Shown in pieces: positions 1-10,269 of a DNA stretch of 64,000 bases. The position numbers were made by a program, and so were the translations under genes. The notes beneath the pieces were generated by a model that did no database searches, was not told the origin of the DNA, and saw nothing but the letters and a program-made list of their open reading frames with translations. Source of the DNA: Enoplolaimus lenunculus (taxonomy: Eukaryota; Nematoda; Enoplea; Enoplida; Thoracostomopsidae); assembly GCA_030248215.1 (NCBI GenBank), contig JASANG010002991.1:1-64000 (forward strand). The letters run 5' to 3'. Within the stretch, counting starts at the first letter, position 1; each line of letters opens with the position of its first letter.

Positions 1-1313
1 ATATCCTCAAGATGCAATTAGTAGCGAAAATTACCCGTCTCCGGAGCCATAGGTCAGCTGTGAAAATTTAATTAAATTTATTTCTTAATAAAATTTAATT
101 TCATAAAATTTGAAAGCTTCCTTTAGTTTCGACCCCAAAAATTCAAACTGATACTTATCCTTATGCGAGAACTGCTAGAATATTGGTGCAATTTACCTTT
201 TGATATCAAAACTAGCTGAAAACATGTCAATATTTGGCATCGCAAAATCAACACGTTTCCGAACTAAAGTAGCAGCAGCGCCAGCTACCGGTTCGTGGCC
301 TTTATGTATCTACCGGTTTGTTTATTTTGAAACCGTGACCACGACTGCAAGCCACAGTTGGTGGTTTCTTGAGATTTTTTCAAACAAGTCCTTAAGGATA
401 AAATTAATACGGTCGTTTGATTATCGGATTGACTGCAATAGTTGGACTAGAAACTTTCAGCCAACGGTTTTCTGCGTTGTAAATTGGTTAAATCCAACTT
501 CAATAGTTCTTTCGTACAATTACCATTTTGAAAAATACATCAGCTTCAGTGTTCTTGCACAATTTTACAATTTTGTCAATCTTAAGATTGAGCATAATTT
601 ATGTCCAAGTTGGGAGCGTGCGTAGCCGTAGCTTTGCAAATGGACCGTGATGTCCAAATGCCTTTGAAAAAAATTATTTTTGGTATTAAACATATGAGCC
701 AATGTATAGAACAGGGTCGTTACAGTAGTATAAGCATATTTCCACCTAAAAGCCTAAATCTCGTTTGGAATGAGCTTATATACTTAAGTTTAAGCCTAAG
801 ACTGAGCCTAAGCTTAGGAATATACTTATACCTAAGCGTAAACCTAAAAGTGTAAGTCTAAGCAAAAAATTAGTCTAAATCTTAAGCTTATTATTTTGCA
901 GTCGCGCATAAAAACATTCCACCTCTGCTCTTTTGCATGGGCCAACATATGATAGTTGACAAAAATTGATTAGATGTAGACGCATGGTGTGCAAATCCAA
1001 ATCAAAATTTTTTGCAAGCGAAAGATATGGAATGATATTTTATTAGACAATTTATTTCAAACAATTGTTTTATTTAGAAATCGTGTTAAAAATACAAAAC
1101 AACTCGAAATAGCGGTTTGTTTGATGCTTTAACAATTCATTTTATAGTTTCTTCTCTTGCACAAAGCGTTTTGAAGGATACTGTTTGAAACCCGCTAAAA
1201 CCGTTTAAAAGGCGTTTTACTTTTGAAACGACTCCTTGGAATGTTTTAATTTTTCATTTAATTCTTTTTACATATTAGTTTTAACTCAAATTATATTCCC
1301 ACCTATGTAAACT
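1..1313. other. Upstream region of VGAT
   Basis: AT-rich sequence with no gene I can support. It contains one copy of the TTAGGC-bearing MITE (696-945). An in-frame TAA lies just before the VGAT ATG, so coding does not extend upstream in that exon. No convincing TATA box was picked out. Confidence 0.5.
696..945 (+). repeat. MITE family A copy (TTAGGC-type)
   Basis: The left end reads GCCAATGTATAGAACAGGG and the right end is its imperfect inverse (GCATGGGCCAA). Between them lie the shared AGTAGTATAAGCATAT block and degenerate CCTAAG hexamer runs. This architecture recurs at 6118-6300, 6480-6673, 9490-9682, 9914-10100, 12037-12200, 14709-14919, 22441-22622, 46150-46310 and 63543-63725. No coding capacity is seen, so it is a non-autonomous DNA transposon. 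Confidence 0.7.
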
Positions 1314-4300
1314 ATGCTGGGAAAGCTTCGTAGTCGAACCGGTGCTTTGATTGACAGCGTGGGAATCGGGCAACAACCATACCAGCAAGACGAAACCGTT
1401 GGATTCGCAGATCTCGATGAAACCGGAATGGATTATCCCACGCTCCAGGGTGGCGCGGATACAGGCGAGGGTGGCTATCAAATGAGCTCTGGGGGTGGGG
1501 GCGAAGGCATGGGAAACTCACTTACTACTGGTGCTGACGGGGTACCGGTTCCAATGGACGAAGGAGCGCCGTGTTTTCCAAAGGAAGACGAACCCGGAAT
1601 TGAAATGGATGGAAAGAATCAGATTGGACCGTGGCAGGCTGGCTGGAATGTCACTAATGCTATTCAGGTAGAGCTTGATTATATTTCGACCAGTTCTGGG
1701 AACACAGGACCCAATACTTCGCTAAAAATATTTTCTGCGCATACGTGTAGCATGTGCAGTCGAAGGCGAAGAATACCGCCGCCGGATCCTGAACCGGAGA
1801 ATAACAAAATTTGCCCGAGCCAAAGCCCTGAGCTGAAGCCGGACGTGACGTTCAATTAGATAGTTAAAATGATCTTAGATTTGTTTATTTTAGCAGATAT
1901 CTGTAACGTGTAATTGAGTCTTTTTGGTTTTTACGCTTATTTTTCTTACGAAATCTCGACAATTTGTTTCTCAAAATTATACCAAAAGTTCAAAACGAAG
2001 AGCTCCAAACAAATAGTAATTTTTCAAAAACTATGACAATATTTAACTACTGGTATTACCGGGGCCTTTCCGCTAGAAAATACACCACCGCCGAAGGTCG
2101 ATTTTCGCCGAGCCGGAGCCGCACGCAGACCTCCAGTTGTACCCTAGTAGCACTATTTTTTCGCTTTGTTAAAACAGGCTGTACGTTGGGTCGAATTCCT
2201 ATAATAACGCCTGTTTTGTTATCTCACTTTAAGAATTTGCGAAGGATTTATAACACAATTTGTTGTCGTTTTGCTTCAAATGAAGTTCTTTCGTTCACAG
2301 TCTCAGCGTTTGAGTTATTGGTAAACTGAATACGTTTAGCTGCCTCTGATCCCGGTTATTAGTAACGTGCACATACCGTGCTTAGTTTGCTGGTTTGAAA
2401 ACCTGTCAGGTAGTTGCAGGTGCATAGGCAGGATTTTTAATTGAATGGGGTCCAAGCAACCAGGAGTTACAGTAAAAAATAGGTTTGAAGAATTCGGTAG
2501 CGAAGAGAGCGGAACACTTGAAACAATTCTAAAAGTTAATGTGGTCCGATGAAAGATTTAAGCATTGTGGGGATTCGGAAGGGTGAAACCAGTTTTGCAA
2601 AAATCGCGAACGAAGTAAATGAGAAGTTAGACGTTGTTTCTCTATTAAATACTTTTGTAACAGTCGTAAAACGTTCCTATATTCGCGGATTGGGGGTTTT
2701 TATCTCCAAACCCCTCAGCCACGTGCTTGGTTTAGTTGATACTACATGCTCGGACTATGGGTCTTATTCATAAAAGTATCTCTGCCCAATAAAATTTTAG
2801 GGAATGTTCATTGTGTCACTTCCATTCGTTGTTTTGCATGGTGGTTGGTGGGGCTTCGCAGCGCTCATTGGTGTAGCGTGGATTTGCTATTATACCGGAA
2901 TTCTATTGGTTGAATGCTTGTACGATGAAGAAGGCCGACGAATCAGACGCAGTTATGTTGAAATTGCCGTCGCATGTTGGGGACCGTATCTCGGGGGTCG
3001 TCTCGTCCACGCAGCGCAGTTGACAGAATTGCTAATGACCGATATATTGTACGTGGTGCTGTGTGGAGATTTGCTGGAAGGTAAGTTATACCTTGACAGA
3101 ACCGTATAATCAGAGCTCGTTAATAGAAACAGTTGCGGAATTAGAAAATTCTGACGGAGAATGAGTTTGCAAAATTTATTAACCACAATTTGTACTCTAT
3201 TCTTTATGCCAATTTTCTTAAAGGTAAAAATAGTCAGGTAGGAATCTTACCATTATATCACAAAAATTTTCTGACGGTGGGAACGTACACCTCTGTCTGG
3301 AACCGCCATTGAATAGAAAAAGCAAGAAGATTGCTTAATAGGACAAAAAAATTTTGTGCACATATTGCTTTTTTCTCAAAGAAAATTTTTTATGAGACCA
3401 ACTAGACGTAATGTTGATAAATTTATGGAGCATTAGCACATGCATAATGGGTATAAAAATTGGGTCGATATGTGGCACCTAATTATACATGGTTTATACC
3501 CGTTATGCAGGTGCTAATACCCACCACTCAATGAAGGGGGTACCTTGTCTTCGGGACCGCGTAACGTTTCATGCATATAATGCAGATTGTGGCTAAGTGT
3601 CCCGCTCTATTATATACTCTTGGTAAAAGCAAGACTGCATGATACAAGAGTGTGTAAGTCTTGCGGTTCTGCATGGTACAACAAAGTGTACCAACGGGCG
3701 TTGCATTTTTGGCCGACAACCTATTTTATTGGGGGTCGCTTTCACATGAAATACCCTTAAATCAAACTAAGTGGAGCAATTTTGATGCCGTATACGACGT
3801 GCAATGCCATAGTTAGTGGTGTACGACAAAAACGCAACTTGCGCTTTGCACATTCTTTTCTATACAAAATGTACCCAATTGTAGACTCTTGTAAAAATAG
3901 TCGTTATCGACTTTTGGTATTAAAACCGATTCGACGTGGGATTTTAAAAACATTTTGCGCTTTCATTTTAAAAATATTTGGCCAACATTTTTGTTCAGGC
4001 AGCTTTCCAACCGCCGGCATGGATCGTCTTGGCTGGATGATATTTAGCACCATTTGCTTGCTGCCGTGTGCATTTTTGACAAACCTGCGCGCAGTTTCAC
4101 GTCTTAGCTTCTACAATACTGTATCGCATATTGCAATTAATGCAATTGTTTTCATGTATTGCTTAACTTGCATGGGCAGTTGGCATTGGTCTGCGATTCG
4201 GTGGACAATCGATATACATATGTTTCCAACAGTCCTTGGCATCGTAGTATTCAGTTATACCAGTCAAATTTTTCTGCCCACCCTCGAAGGCAACATGGTG

Positions 4301-4891
4301 GACCGGTCCAAATTTAGGCCGATGCTTAAGTGGTCCCATGTTGCGGCGGCGGCATTCAAAAGCATTTTTGGCTTAGTGGGATTTTTAACTTTCGGCCCGT
4401 TTACTCAAGAAGAAGTCACAAACAATTTACCGACGCAGTACTTTCGAAGTATTGTCAACGTGATTTTGGTTTTCAAGGCACTCCTGTCGTATCCACTACC
4501 GTACTATGCCGCCCTTGAACTCTTGGAAGCGTCATTTTTCCTTGGACGGCCGAAGACACCTTTTCCCACGTGTTTCCTGGGTGACGGCGCACTGAAAGAG
4601 TGGATTCTTGCACTCCGGGTGTGTTTAGTGTTGTTCACTCTTTTTATGGCCGTGTCGATCCCGTATTTTGCTCTCCTGATGGGACTGATTGGCTCGTGTA
4701 CTGGATGTATGCTTAGTTTTCTTTGGCCGTGTATATTTCATTTACACCTTAAACGTCATGCAATCCCAAAGCTCCGTGTATACTTGGACTATTTAATTAT
4801 TGGGATTGGCGTGTTTTTTGGAGTTATTGGTATTATTTATTCGTCGGCGGCATTATCAAAAGCGATGAACGCGATCCCAGATCAGTATTAG
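1314..4891 (+). CDS. SLC32A1: Vesicular inhibitory amino acid transporter (VGAT), 3 exons
   Basis: Exons are 1314-1667, 2801-3080 and 3999-4891; phases join (0, then 1) to give 508 residues, against about 525 in human VGAT. The protein loads GABA and glycine into synaptic vesicles by proton exchange (SLC32, amino acid/auxin permease fold). Exon 1 encodes the acidic, glycine-rich cytosolic N-terminus ending in the family signature AGWNVTNAIQ. Exon 2 starts GMFIVSLPF, the first membrane helix, and includes CYYTGILLVECLYDEE. Exon 3 carries VFSYTSQIFLPTLEGNM, KALLSYPLPYYAALELLE and a last helix DYLIIGIGVFFGVIGI. Likeness to Drosophila VGAT is strong throughout. The start ATG has an in-frame stop just upstream. 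Introns of 1133 and 918 bp hold a possible transposase fragment and a palindrome. The last five codons and the stop fall inside a 21 bp tandem repeat. Confidence 0.96.
2500..2765 (+). pseudogene. Possible decayed Tc1-type transposase fragment in VGAT intron 1
   Basis: Near 2538 one frame reads MWSDERFKHCGDSEG, which resembles the Tc1/mariner catalytic stretch (VLWSDESKFNLFGSDGR). The flanking frames are not clearly transposase. If real, it is an old, broken DNA transposon remnant. Chance similarity is possible. Confidence 0.25.
3432..3518. repeat. 26 bp-armed palindrome in VGAT intron 2
   Basis: The left arm ATTAGCACATGCATAATGGG (continuing to 3457) pairs with the right arm 3493-3518, with two or three mismatches and a loop of about 35 bp. 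The transcript could form a hairpin. It may be the ends of a very short MITE. No function can be assigned. Confidence 0.6.
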
Positions 4892-4956
4892 CCGATCCCA
4901 GATCAGTATTAGCCGATCCCAGATCAGTATTAGCCGATCCCAGATCAGTATTAGCC
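4873..4956 (+). repeat. 21 bp tandem repeat, 4 units, across the VGAT stop codon
   Basis: Four perfect units of GATCCCAGATCAGTATTAGCC. The first unit supplies the last residues (IPDQY) and the TAG stop of VGAT; the other three are 3' UTR. A second tandem array of about 33 bp units (core TGTCTGGGATTTGTGTTTGA) follows at about 4974-5052. Confidence 0.9.
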
Positions 4957-5576
4957 GATTTCGTTCGCTTTTAGCTGTCTGGGATTTGTGTTTGATCGCG
5001 TTTGACTTGTCTGGGATTTGTGTTTGATCGCGTTTGGCTTGTCTGGGATTGTTCAATCGATTCGATATCCTGGATGGCGGCATGTCCAGGTTTGGGTTTG
5101 TGTTTTATCACGTTTACCTGTTTGCTTGCTATTTGAGCAGACAACATGGTTAAAAACGATGTCATGCGATGTTCGGAATAATTTTGTCAACGGTGCCGCA
5201 AAGTAAGTTCGTAAAGCTCTAACATTGCAAATACGGCTGTTGTACACACAGCTATTCCGAACTCTGCTATCCGAGATGTCGCAATTCTAGGAGGTGATAC
5301 TCCGTGTAGCGCTATCCTGGACGACGGTGTTTTTGATTTCGCAATCCTAGATCACCGTTTGACGAGCTGGCTGTCATATGCACAAGCGCTGTTCTAAAAT
5401 TGTCGGTTGAAGCTTCATTCAGCAATCGTTTGCTGACCTGAAAGAGTCAAGAGGTCCTAAAGAAGGTATTATAGGAATGGATTATCGGTTTATACTAATA
5501 TATAATATACATAATAATAGATTGTTACAAAAACGAATAATACAGAAATATATATGTTATAGTGACATGAATATAT

Positions 5577-5960
5577 TGCTTGAATACAAAACATATATGT
5601 TTTAGCAATTTCAGAAATGAATTTCTACGCTTTATAAGACAATTAATGTTGGAAACATGCAGACATTTGTTTTCAAAATTTAAGAAAGTACGCATTTTGA
5701 AATTTCAAAACAATTTGTTGCGTGTATGTACCGAAATCTCGACTTCGGCTGTAGTGACCCGGATATTTCTTATATATAAATTGGGAATAGTAATTTCATG
5801 AATAGAAGGCATTTATGTTTCAGCCGTTGTAGAAACGAATTTCATCGTTTTATAAGACAATTAATTTCTGAAACTGCAGACATGTTAGTTTTGAAAATTT
5901 CAGAAAGTAAAAGAATTTTGAAATTTCAAGACAATTTTTTGTGTTATGTATTGAACTTCG
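5577..5960 (+). repeat. 220 bp AT-rich tandem pair
   Basis: The core around TTTATAAGACAATTAAT occurs at about 5629 and 5849, in the same orientation with similar flanks. Further diverged relatives lie between 7290 and 7985. They look like decayed copies of one interspersed repeat. Confidence 0.55.
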
Positions 5961-6117
5961 CCCATGGTGATGAATCATTAAGAATTTATTCATTTAAACC
6001 GTGTTTAGGATTGATTTAACATTTGCTCGTATTCTTAAATTTGACTAATAATACCGGCAATCCCTTATAGCTGTTGTATGTAAGCGCTTGAATAAGCGCG
6101 TCGTTCTTAAATGTTAT

Positions 6118-6300
6118 GGCCAATGTGCAGATCAGGGCCGCGGTATAAGCATATCCTAAGCTTAAGACTAAGCATAAGCCTCAAAGATAATCCTATTTAT
6201 ACCTGAACCTAACCCTTAGTAACAATATAGTCTAAAGCTTAATGGTACTCCGTAGAAGTCCAACGAAAAAACCGCCTGCCCCCTGATCTATACATTTGCC
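6118..6300 (+). repeat. MITE family A copy
   Basis: It opens GGCCAATGTGCAGATCAGGG and ends CCCCTGATCTATACATTTGC. The centre is degenerate CCTAAG runs. It lies 180 bp from another copy in the same orientation. Confidence 0.6.
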
Positions 6301-6479
6301 AACGCTACAAACACTACGTGAAACGCTAAGTTTGCTAAATGATCAGTAGAAATATCCTGAAAAAATTCTAAGAAAATTTGTTTGCAATCATCCTGAGCTG
6401 TACTTACTGCCTTCATTATCAAGGAGGCGAGTTCTGCTGCTAGCATTTGAGAATATGAGCCGTTAGTTACTACTTTACT

Positions 6480-6673
6480 AGGCCAATGATCAGAACTGGG
6501 CCGCAACGGTAGTATAAGCATATTCTTAAATTTAAACCTAAGCCTAACCGTAAGAGCGAGTTTGTACGTAAGCCTAAGCCACAGTCAAAGCTATACAAAA
6601 ATAGTCTATAACATAAACTTATTCAATTGCAGTTCCGCAGAAAAACGTTCCGCTCCAGATCTTTACATGGGTC
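6480..6673 (+). repeat. MITE family A copy
   Basis: Left end GGCCAATGATCAGAACTGGG, then GGTAGTATAAGCATATTC; right end AAAAACGTTCCGCTCCAGAT and CATGGG. The internal hexamers are weak. Confidence 0.65.
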
Positions 6674-9489
6674 TTCTAATACGTCGTCTAGTGCAATGAT
6701 GTAGAATGTTTAGTGTCTAAAGTGCTATTTTATCAGTAGTGTGCATTGTAAATGAAATAAAACATCATATATGTTGAAGTGTGGGTAAAGGCCTACTCCT
6801 CGTCTAATAAACCTTGAAACAAGGTTGAGGACTGGATTTAACTTTGCCTACTTTTTTCAACATTTTTCCCGCGAGTATACCCGCGAAAAATTCCTTTACC
6901 CGTCACCCGTCTTTACTTGCGCAAATTTCTTTTACCGTTACCAAACTTTACCCCCCCCCCTGATTTTTCCTTCTGTGTTTAATGCAATTACGCCACGATT
7001 GCACATTATTCCTACCATCGTTGAAACTAGGTTGTTTGCCTATGTGCGATCAGTGAATCAAAACATTCTTGTCTGTGCCAAATCGTTAAGTTAAGTGTTA
7101 AAGACCGCATAAGTCACACATTTTTACGGTTTCGTCGCAATTTGTCTTAAGACGTCTTTCAGAAAACTGTAAAATGCCCCGTGCCAAAGAAAAATATAAC
7201 ATTTTTAGCATCGCGATGATGTGAGCAAAATGGAATACCACATATTGTTGCTGACTTTTAAAAAGCTACAAATATTTTTTGATTTAAAGGCACATTGAGG
7301 AGTGTAACACTGATTTTTCACTTATACAGTAAAACAGTTCAGAAATTCAAGTTTTTCTACATACAAAAAATTGTCTTGTATTCAAGAAATATTGTCTGAA
7401 ATTTAAGACAATTAGATCTTGATACAGATTCCAGATATATGTTTCGAATTCAAGACTTACTTATATTTCTTAAAATTTTCAGAAAAATTGGTTTAAAATT
7501 TTTCGCACACAATAAATTTAAAACTTTGTTTTATGAACGATTAAGAAAAGTATTTCTGAAATATAAGACAAATATATCTTAAAAAAGATTTGCCATAGAA
7601 ACCGACTTTAAATTTGTGGCTAATGCTCAAACCAATACCGTAATTTTACAACCTAAGATACGTCAAAGATGTAAACTTAGGTTGAGGGGAGCCTGAGCTC
7701 AACCCGAAATATCTTTGAAATTCGATTATTTATATTCCCTTTTAAGGATATAAACGGAGCAACTTTTTTTACATACATAAAAATCAGAAAATTTATTCTC
7801 GAATAAAATACAATTTTTTGAAAGGAAGAAATTTATGTCTATATATAATTTGGCAATAGCAATTTCTTGAATAGAACCATTTATGAAACGAGTTTCGGAG
7901 CTGTTTAAGGCTATTAATGTCTCAAATACAAGGCATTTATGTCTTGAAAATTTAAGGAAGTAGAAGTCTTGCAATTTTAAGACAATTTATTTTGTGTGTA
8001 CTTTATCTGGTTGCAAGTTTCTTATGAAAATTTTAGGTGGGTAATGAATCACAAATTTTTACCAGTGCTTTGAAATTCTTTAGCCGCGGGGTATACCCGG
8101 GCCAAATTTTTCTTATCCGTACAAGCGTTACCCGCGGATACCCGCGGCTAAGGTGCGGCTTTATGCCCAGCGTTTTGGCGCTAGGGGACCATAGCCAAGT
8201 GGAATAACTTTGTTTTCATGCGTGGGATGAGCTGATTACGGGGCTGAAAGAATTTTGCATGTTTTGTATTCCCAAACTTCATACACCAGATAGTATAATA
8301 GGAGCAATCTGTCAACGTTCCATCGAAGAACGAACTACCCCAACAAATCTGTAAAAAATTTATCGGTCCGCTTAGGCTTAGGTTTGGGTGGTTGCATAAG
8401 CTTAGATTCACCGCAAAAGGGTCGGGGTCCCGTTCTATACGTTAACCAAATTTGTTAATCAGGTTTCAAACTATCATTCTAAAACTTGATGTACTATTGC
8501 TACTGTTTTAACACTGACTTTAATTTTATTATTTCCAAGTTATATCTACCGTTGCGAATGCAATTGGCTAATTTAGTCACACCGAATGTTTTCTACTCTA
8601 ATGTAACCTAAAGCTGGTATTTGTCTCCATAGGCAACCAGTGTGTAGTCTGTTCCTGTCGTTAGTCTCGAGGCCTTAGATTTAGCTAACACAGTGTGTTT
8701 TAGTTGTATATCAAAACTGTGTTCACGTAGCAAATGTACTGTTTTGTAGTGTAAAAGCTGGGTCTAACGCATATTCGGTGCTGAAGTGCAGATAAATCAC
8801 TCGAGTTTGAGAGCAGGACGCTAATTAGCACGAGTTTGAGAACATGAATTTAATTAGAGCACAAGTTTGACAAGGATATTTGCAGTTTATTCATCACGCC
8901 GCCATGAGACCACATAAATGACACCGCATCCTTGTGAGGCGAATCTACGTCAAGCCTAATCTTTTGACAACTGAGAGTTTCAGTCGGCTTGCGAGCCCAG
9001 TTTTTATACTCGAGAGCGGGGAAGTAAAAAGTTTCCAATCCGATTGTCCGGGATTCGAATGCAACTTGAAATTAGACTCAGATGAAATAGAAAATATTCA
9101 TACAGAAATGGTTTATCGATTTTTATACTACCTACCCAACTTTTTTCGCCAACACAAGGATTGTTGTTATTTGTTCTGTTGGTAGGAACTAATTATTTGG
9201 GTTGGCGGGAGACTTTAATAGTAATTTCACCGAAATAGTTGTATGAACTGCTGAGGTACACTGCTATTATCAAAAACTCCACTGTTTAATATTTGCTACA
9301 GGTATTATAATTTATTTGAAATTTCCGTTAAGTTTTTCAACGCTGATTGTAATATTTTTAGCAAAATAGATTGCTCAGAGTCAGCTTCGACATTGTGATT
9401 GTGCTGAAACCAGCTCATTACAGCTTGAAAATTGGCTTCGAATGCATATTCTGTCTTAAATGCTTCGAACGCATAATGTAGAGAATAAT

Positions 9490-9682
9490 CGGCCCACGTA
9501 AAGTTCACTGGCAGAACGTTTTTCTGTGGGACTGCAATAAAGCAAACTAAAGCTTGAGACTATTTTTTGCTTAGGCATAGGCTTAGGCAAATGCCCGTTC
9601 TTACGCTTAAACTTATTTTTAAACTGTTTAGACAGGTTTACAATATGCTTATACTACTGCTACGGCCATGTTCTATAAACCA
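9490..9682 (-). repeat. MITE family A copy, inverted
   Basis: It starts GGCCCACGTAAAG, continues AGAACGTTTTTCTGTGGGAC, then TTAGGC-type runs, and ends TACGGCCATGTTCTATAAAC. Confidence 0.65.
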
Positions 9683-9913
9683 GTCTAAAAATCGAAGGAT
9701 TTATTTGACAACTAGAGTCAAATTACAGCAACTTTGACTGAATTCAGTATTAATTTGAGGACGGTTACACTTGAGTTGTTTGTGAATTAAATTTCATCCG
9801 AAACTGAGTGAAATCAAATTTATATAAGCACACGACTAACTGTAGCTTCAAATTCAACTTGACTATCACTGTGAATCTCGTAGATTAATGCTCAGTAGCA
9901 ATTTATAGTTTTT

Positions 9914-10100
9914 GGGCCTGTGTAAATATCAGGAGCGGAACGTTTTTAGTGCGGGACTACTATAAAGCAAGCTTAAGCTTTAGATTTAGACTAATTTATT
10001 GCTTAGACTTAGGCTTAGGCTTAGGTACAAGCTCAATCTTAAGCTTAAACTTATTAATATGCTCATACTACTGATAAGGCCTTGTTCTAACGTTGGCCTG
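9914..10100 (-). repeat. MITE family A copy, inverted
   Basis: GGCCTGTGTAAATATCAGGA followed by GCGGAACGTTTTTAGTGCGG, a run of TTAGGC hexamers near 10000-10025, and a terminal CTTGTTCTAACGTTGGCC. It ends about 170 bp before the candidate small gene at 10270. Confidence 0.7.
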
Positions 10101-10269
10101 TTTTTGCAATTCGATAAAACCAAAACACCGAATTTTGTGTTTAAATTAGGCTAAATTTGCAAACCATTACAGGCTAATAAATATATTCTTCGTCCGCGTT
10201 TTTAATATTTATGGTATCCTGAACATCTTGAATTAATATTTGATATCTAAAAACATTGAAAACGGCAAA

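Larger units (their letters stand above)
5053..10269. other. Repeat-rich intergenic stretch
   Basis: No gene recognised. It holds AT-rich repeats about 220 bp apart (5577-5760, 5798-5960, weaker copies at about 7290-7985), MITE A copies, and CCCGCG-rich blocks near 6865 and 8090 that look like remnants of one element. Open frames on the minus strand at 6288-6521 and 9305-9508 abut MITE ends and match nothing I know. Confidence 0.5.

Noticed and set aside
200-625. Open frame of 141 codons near the window start
   Set aside because: Starts at TTG, has AT-driven composition and no domain; likely chance.
5160-5204. ATG-led 15-codon stretch ending at a GTAAGT donor
   Set aside because: No downstream exon in phase was found, and the 78-residue gene has its own start.
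6288-6521. Minus-strand open frame of 77 codons
   Set aside because: It spans the gap between two MITE A copies and runs into both, so it is probably a chance frame.
9305-9508. Minus-strand open frame of 67 codons with coding-like helical text
   Set aside because: Its start lies in the end of a MITE A copy (9490-9682), no splice partner was found and no family was recognised.
10000-10030. TTAGGC run read as an interstitial telomere
   Set aside because: The hexamers are part of every MITE A copy, so they are element sequence and not a chromosome-end scar.
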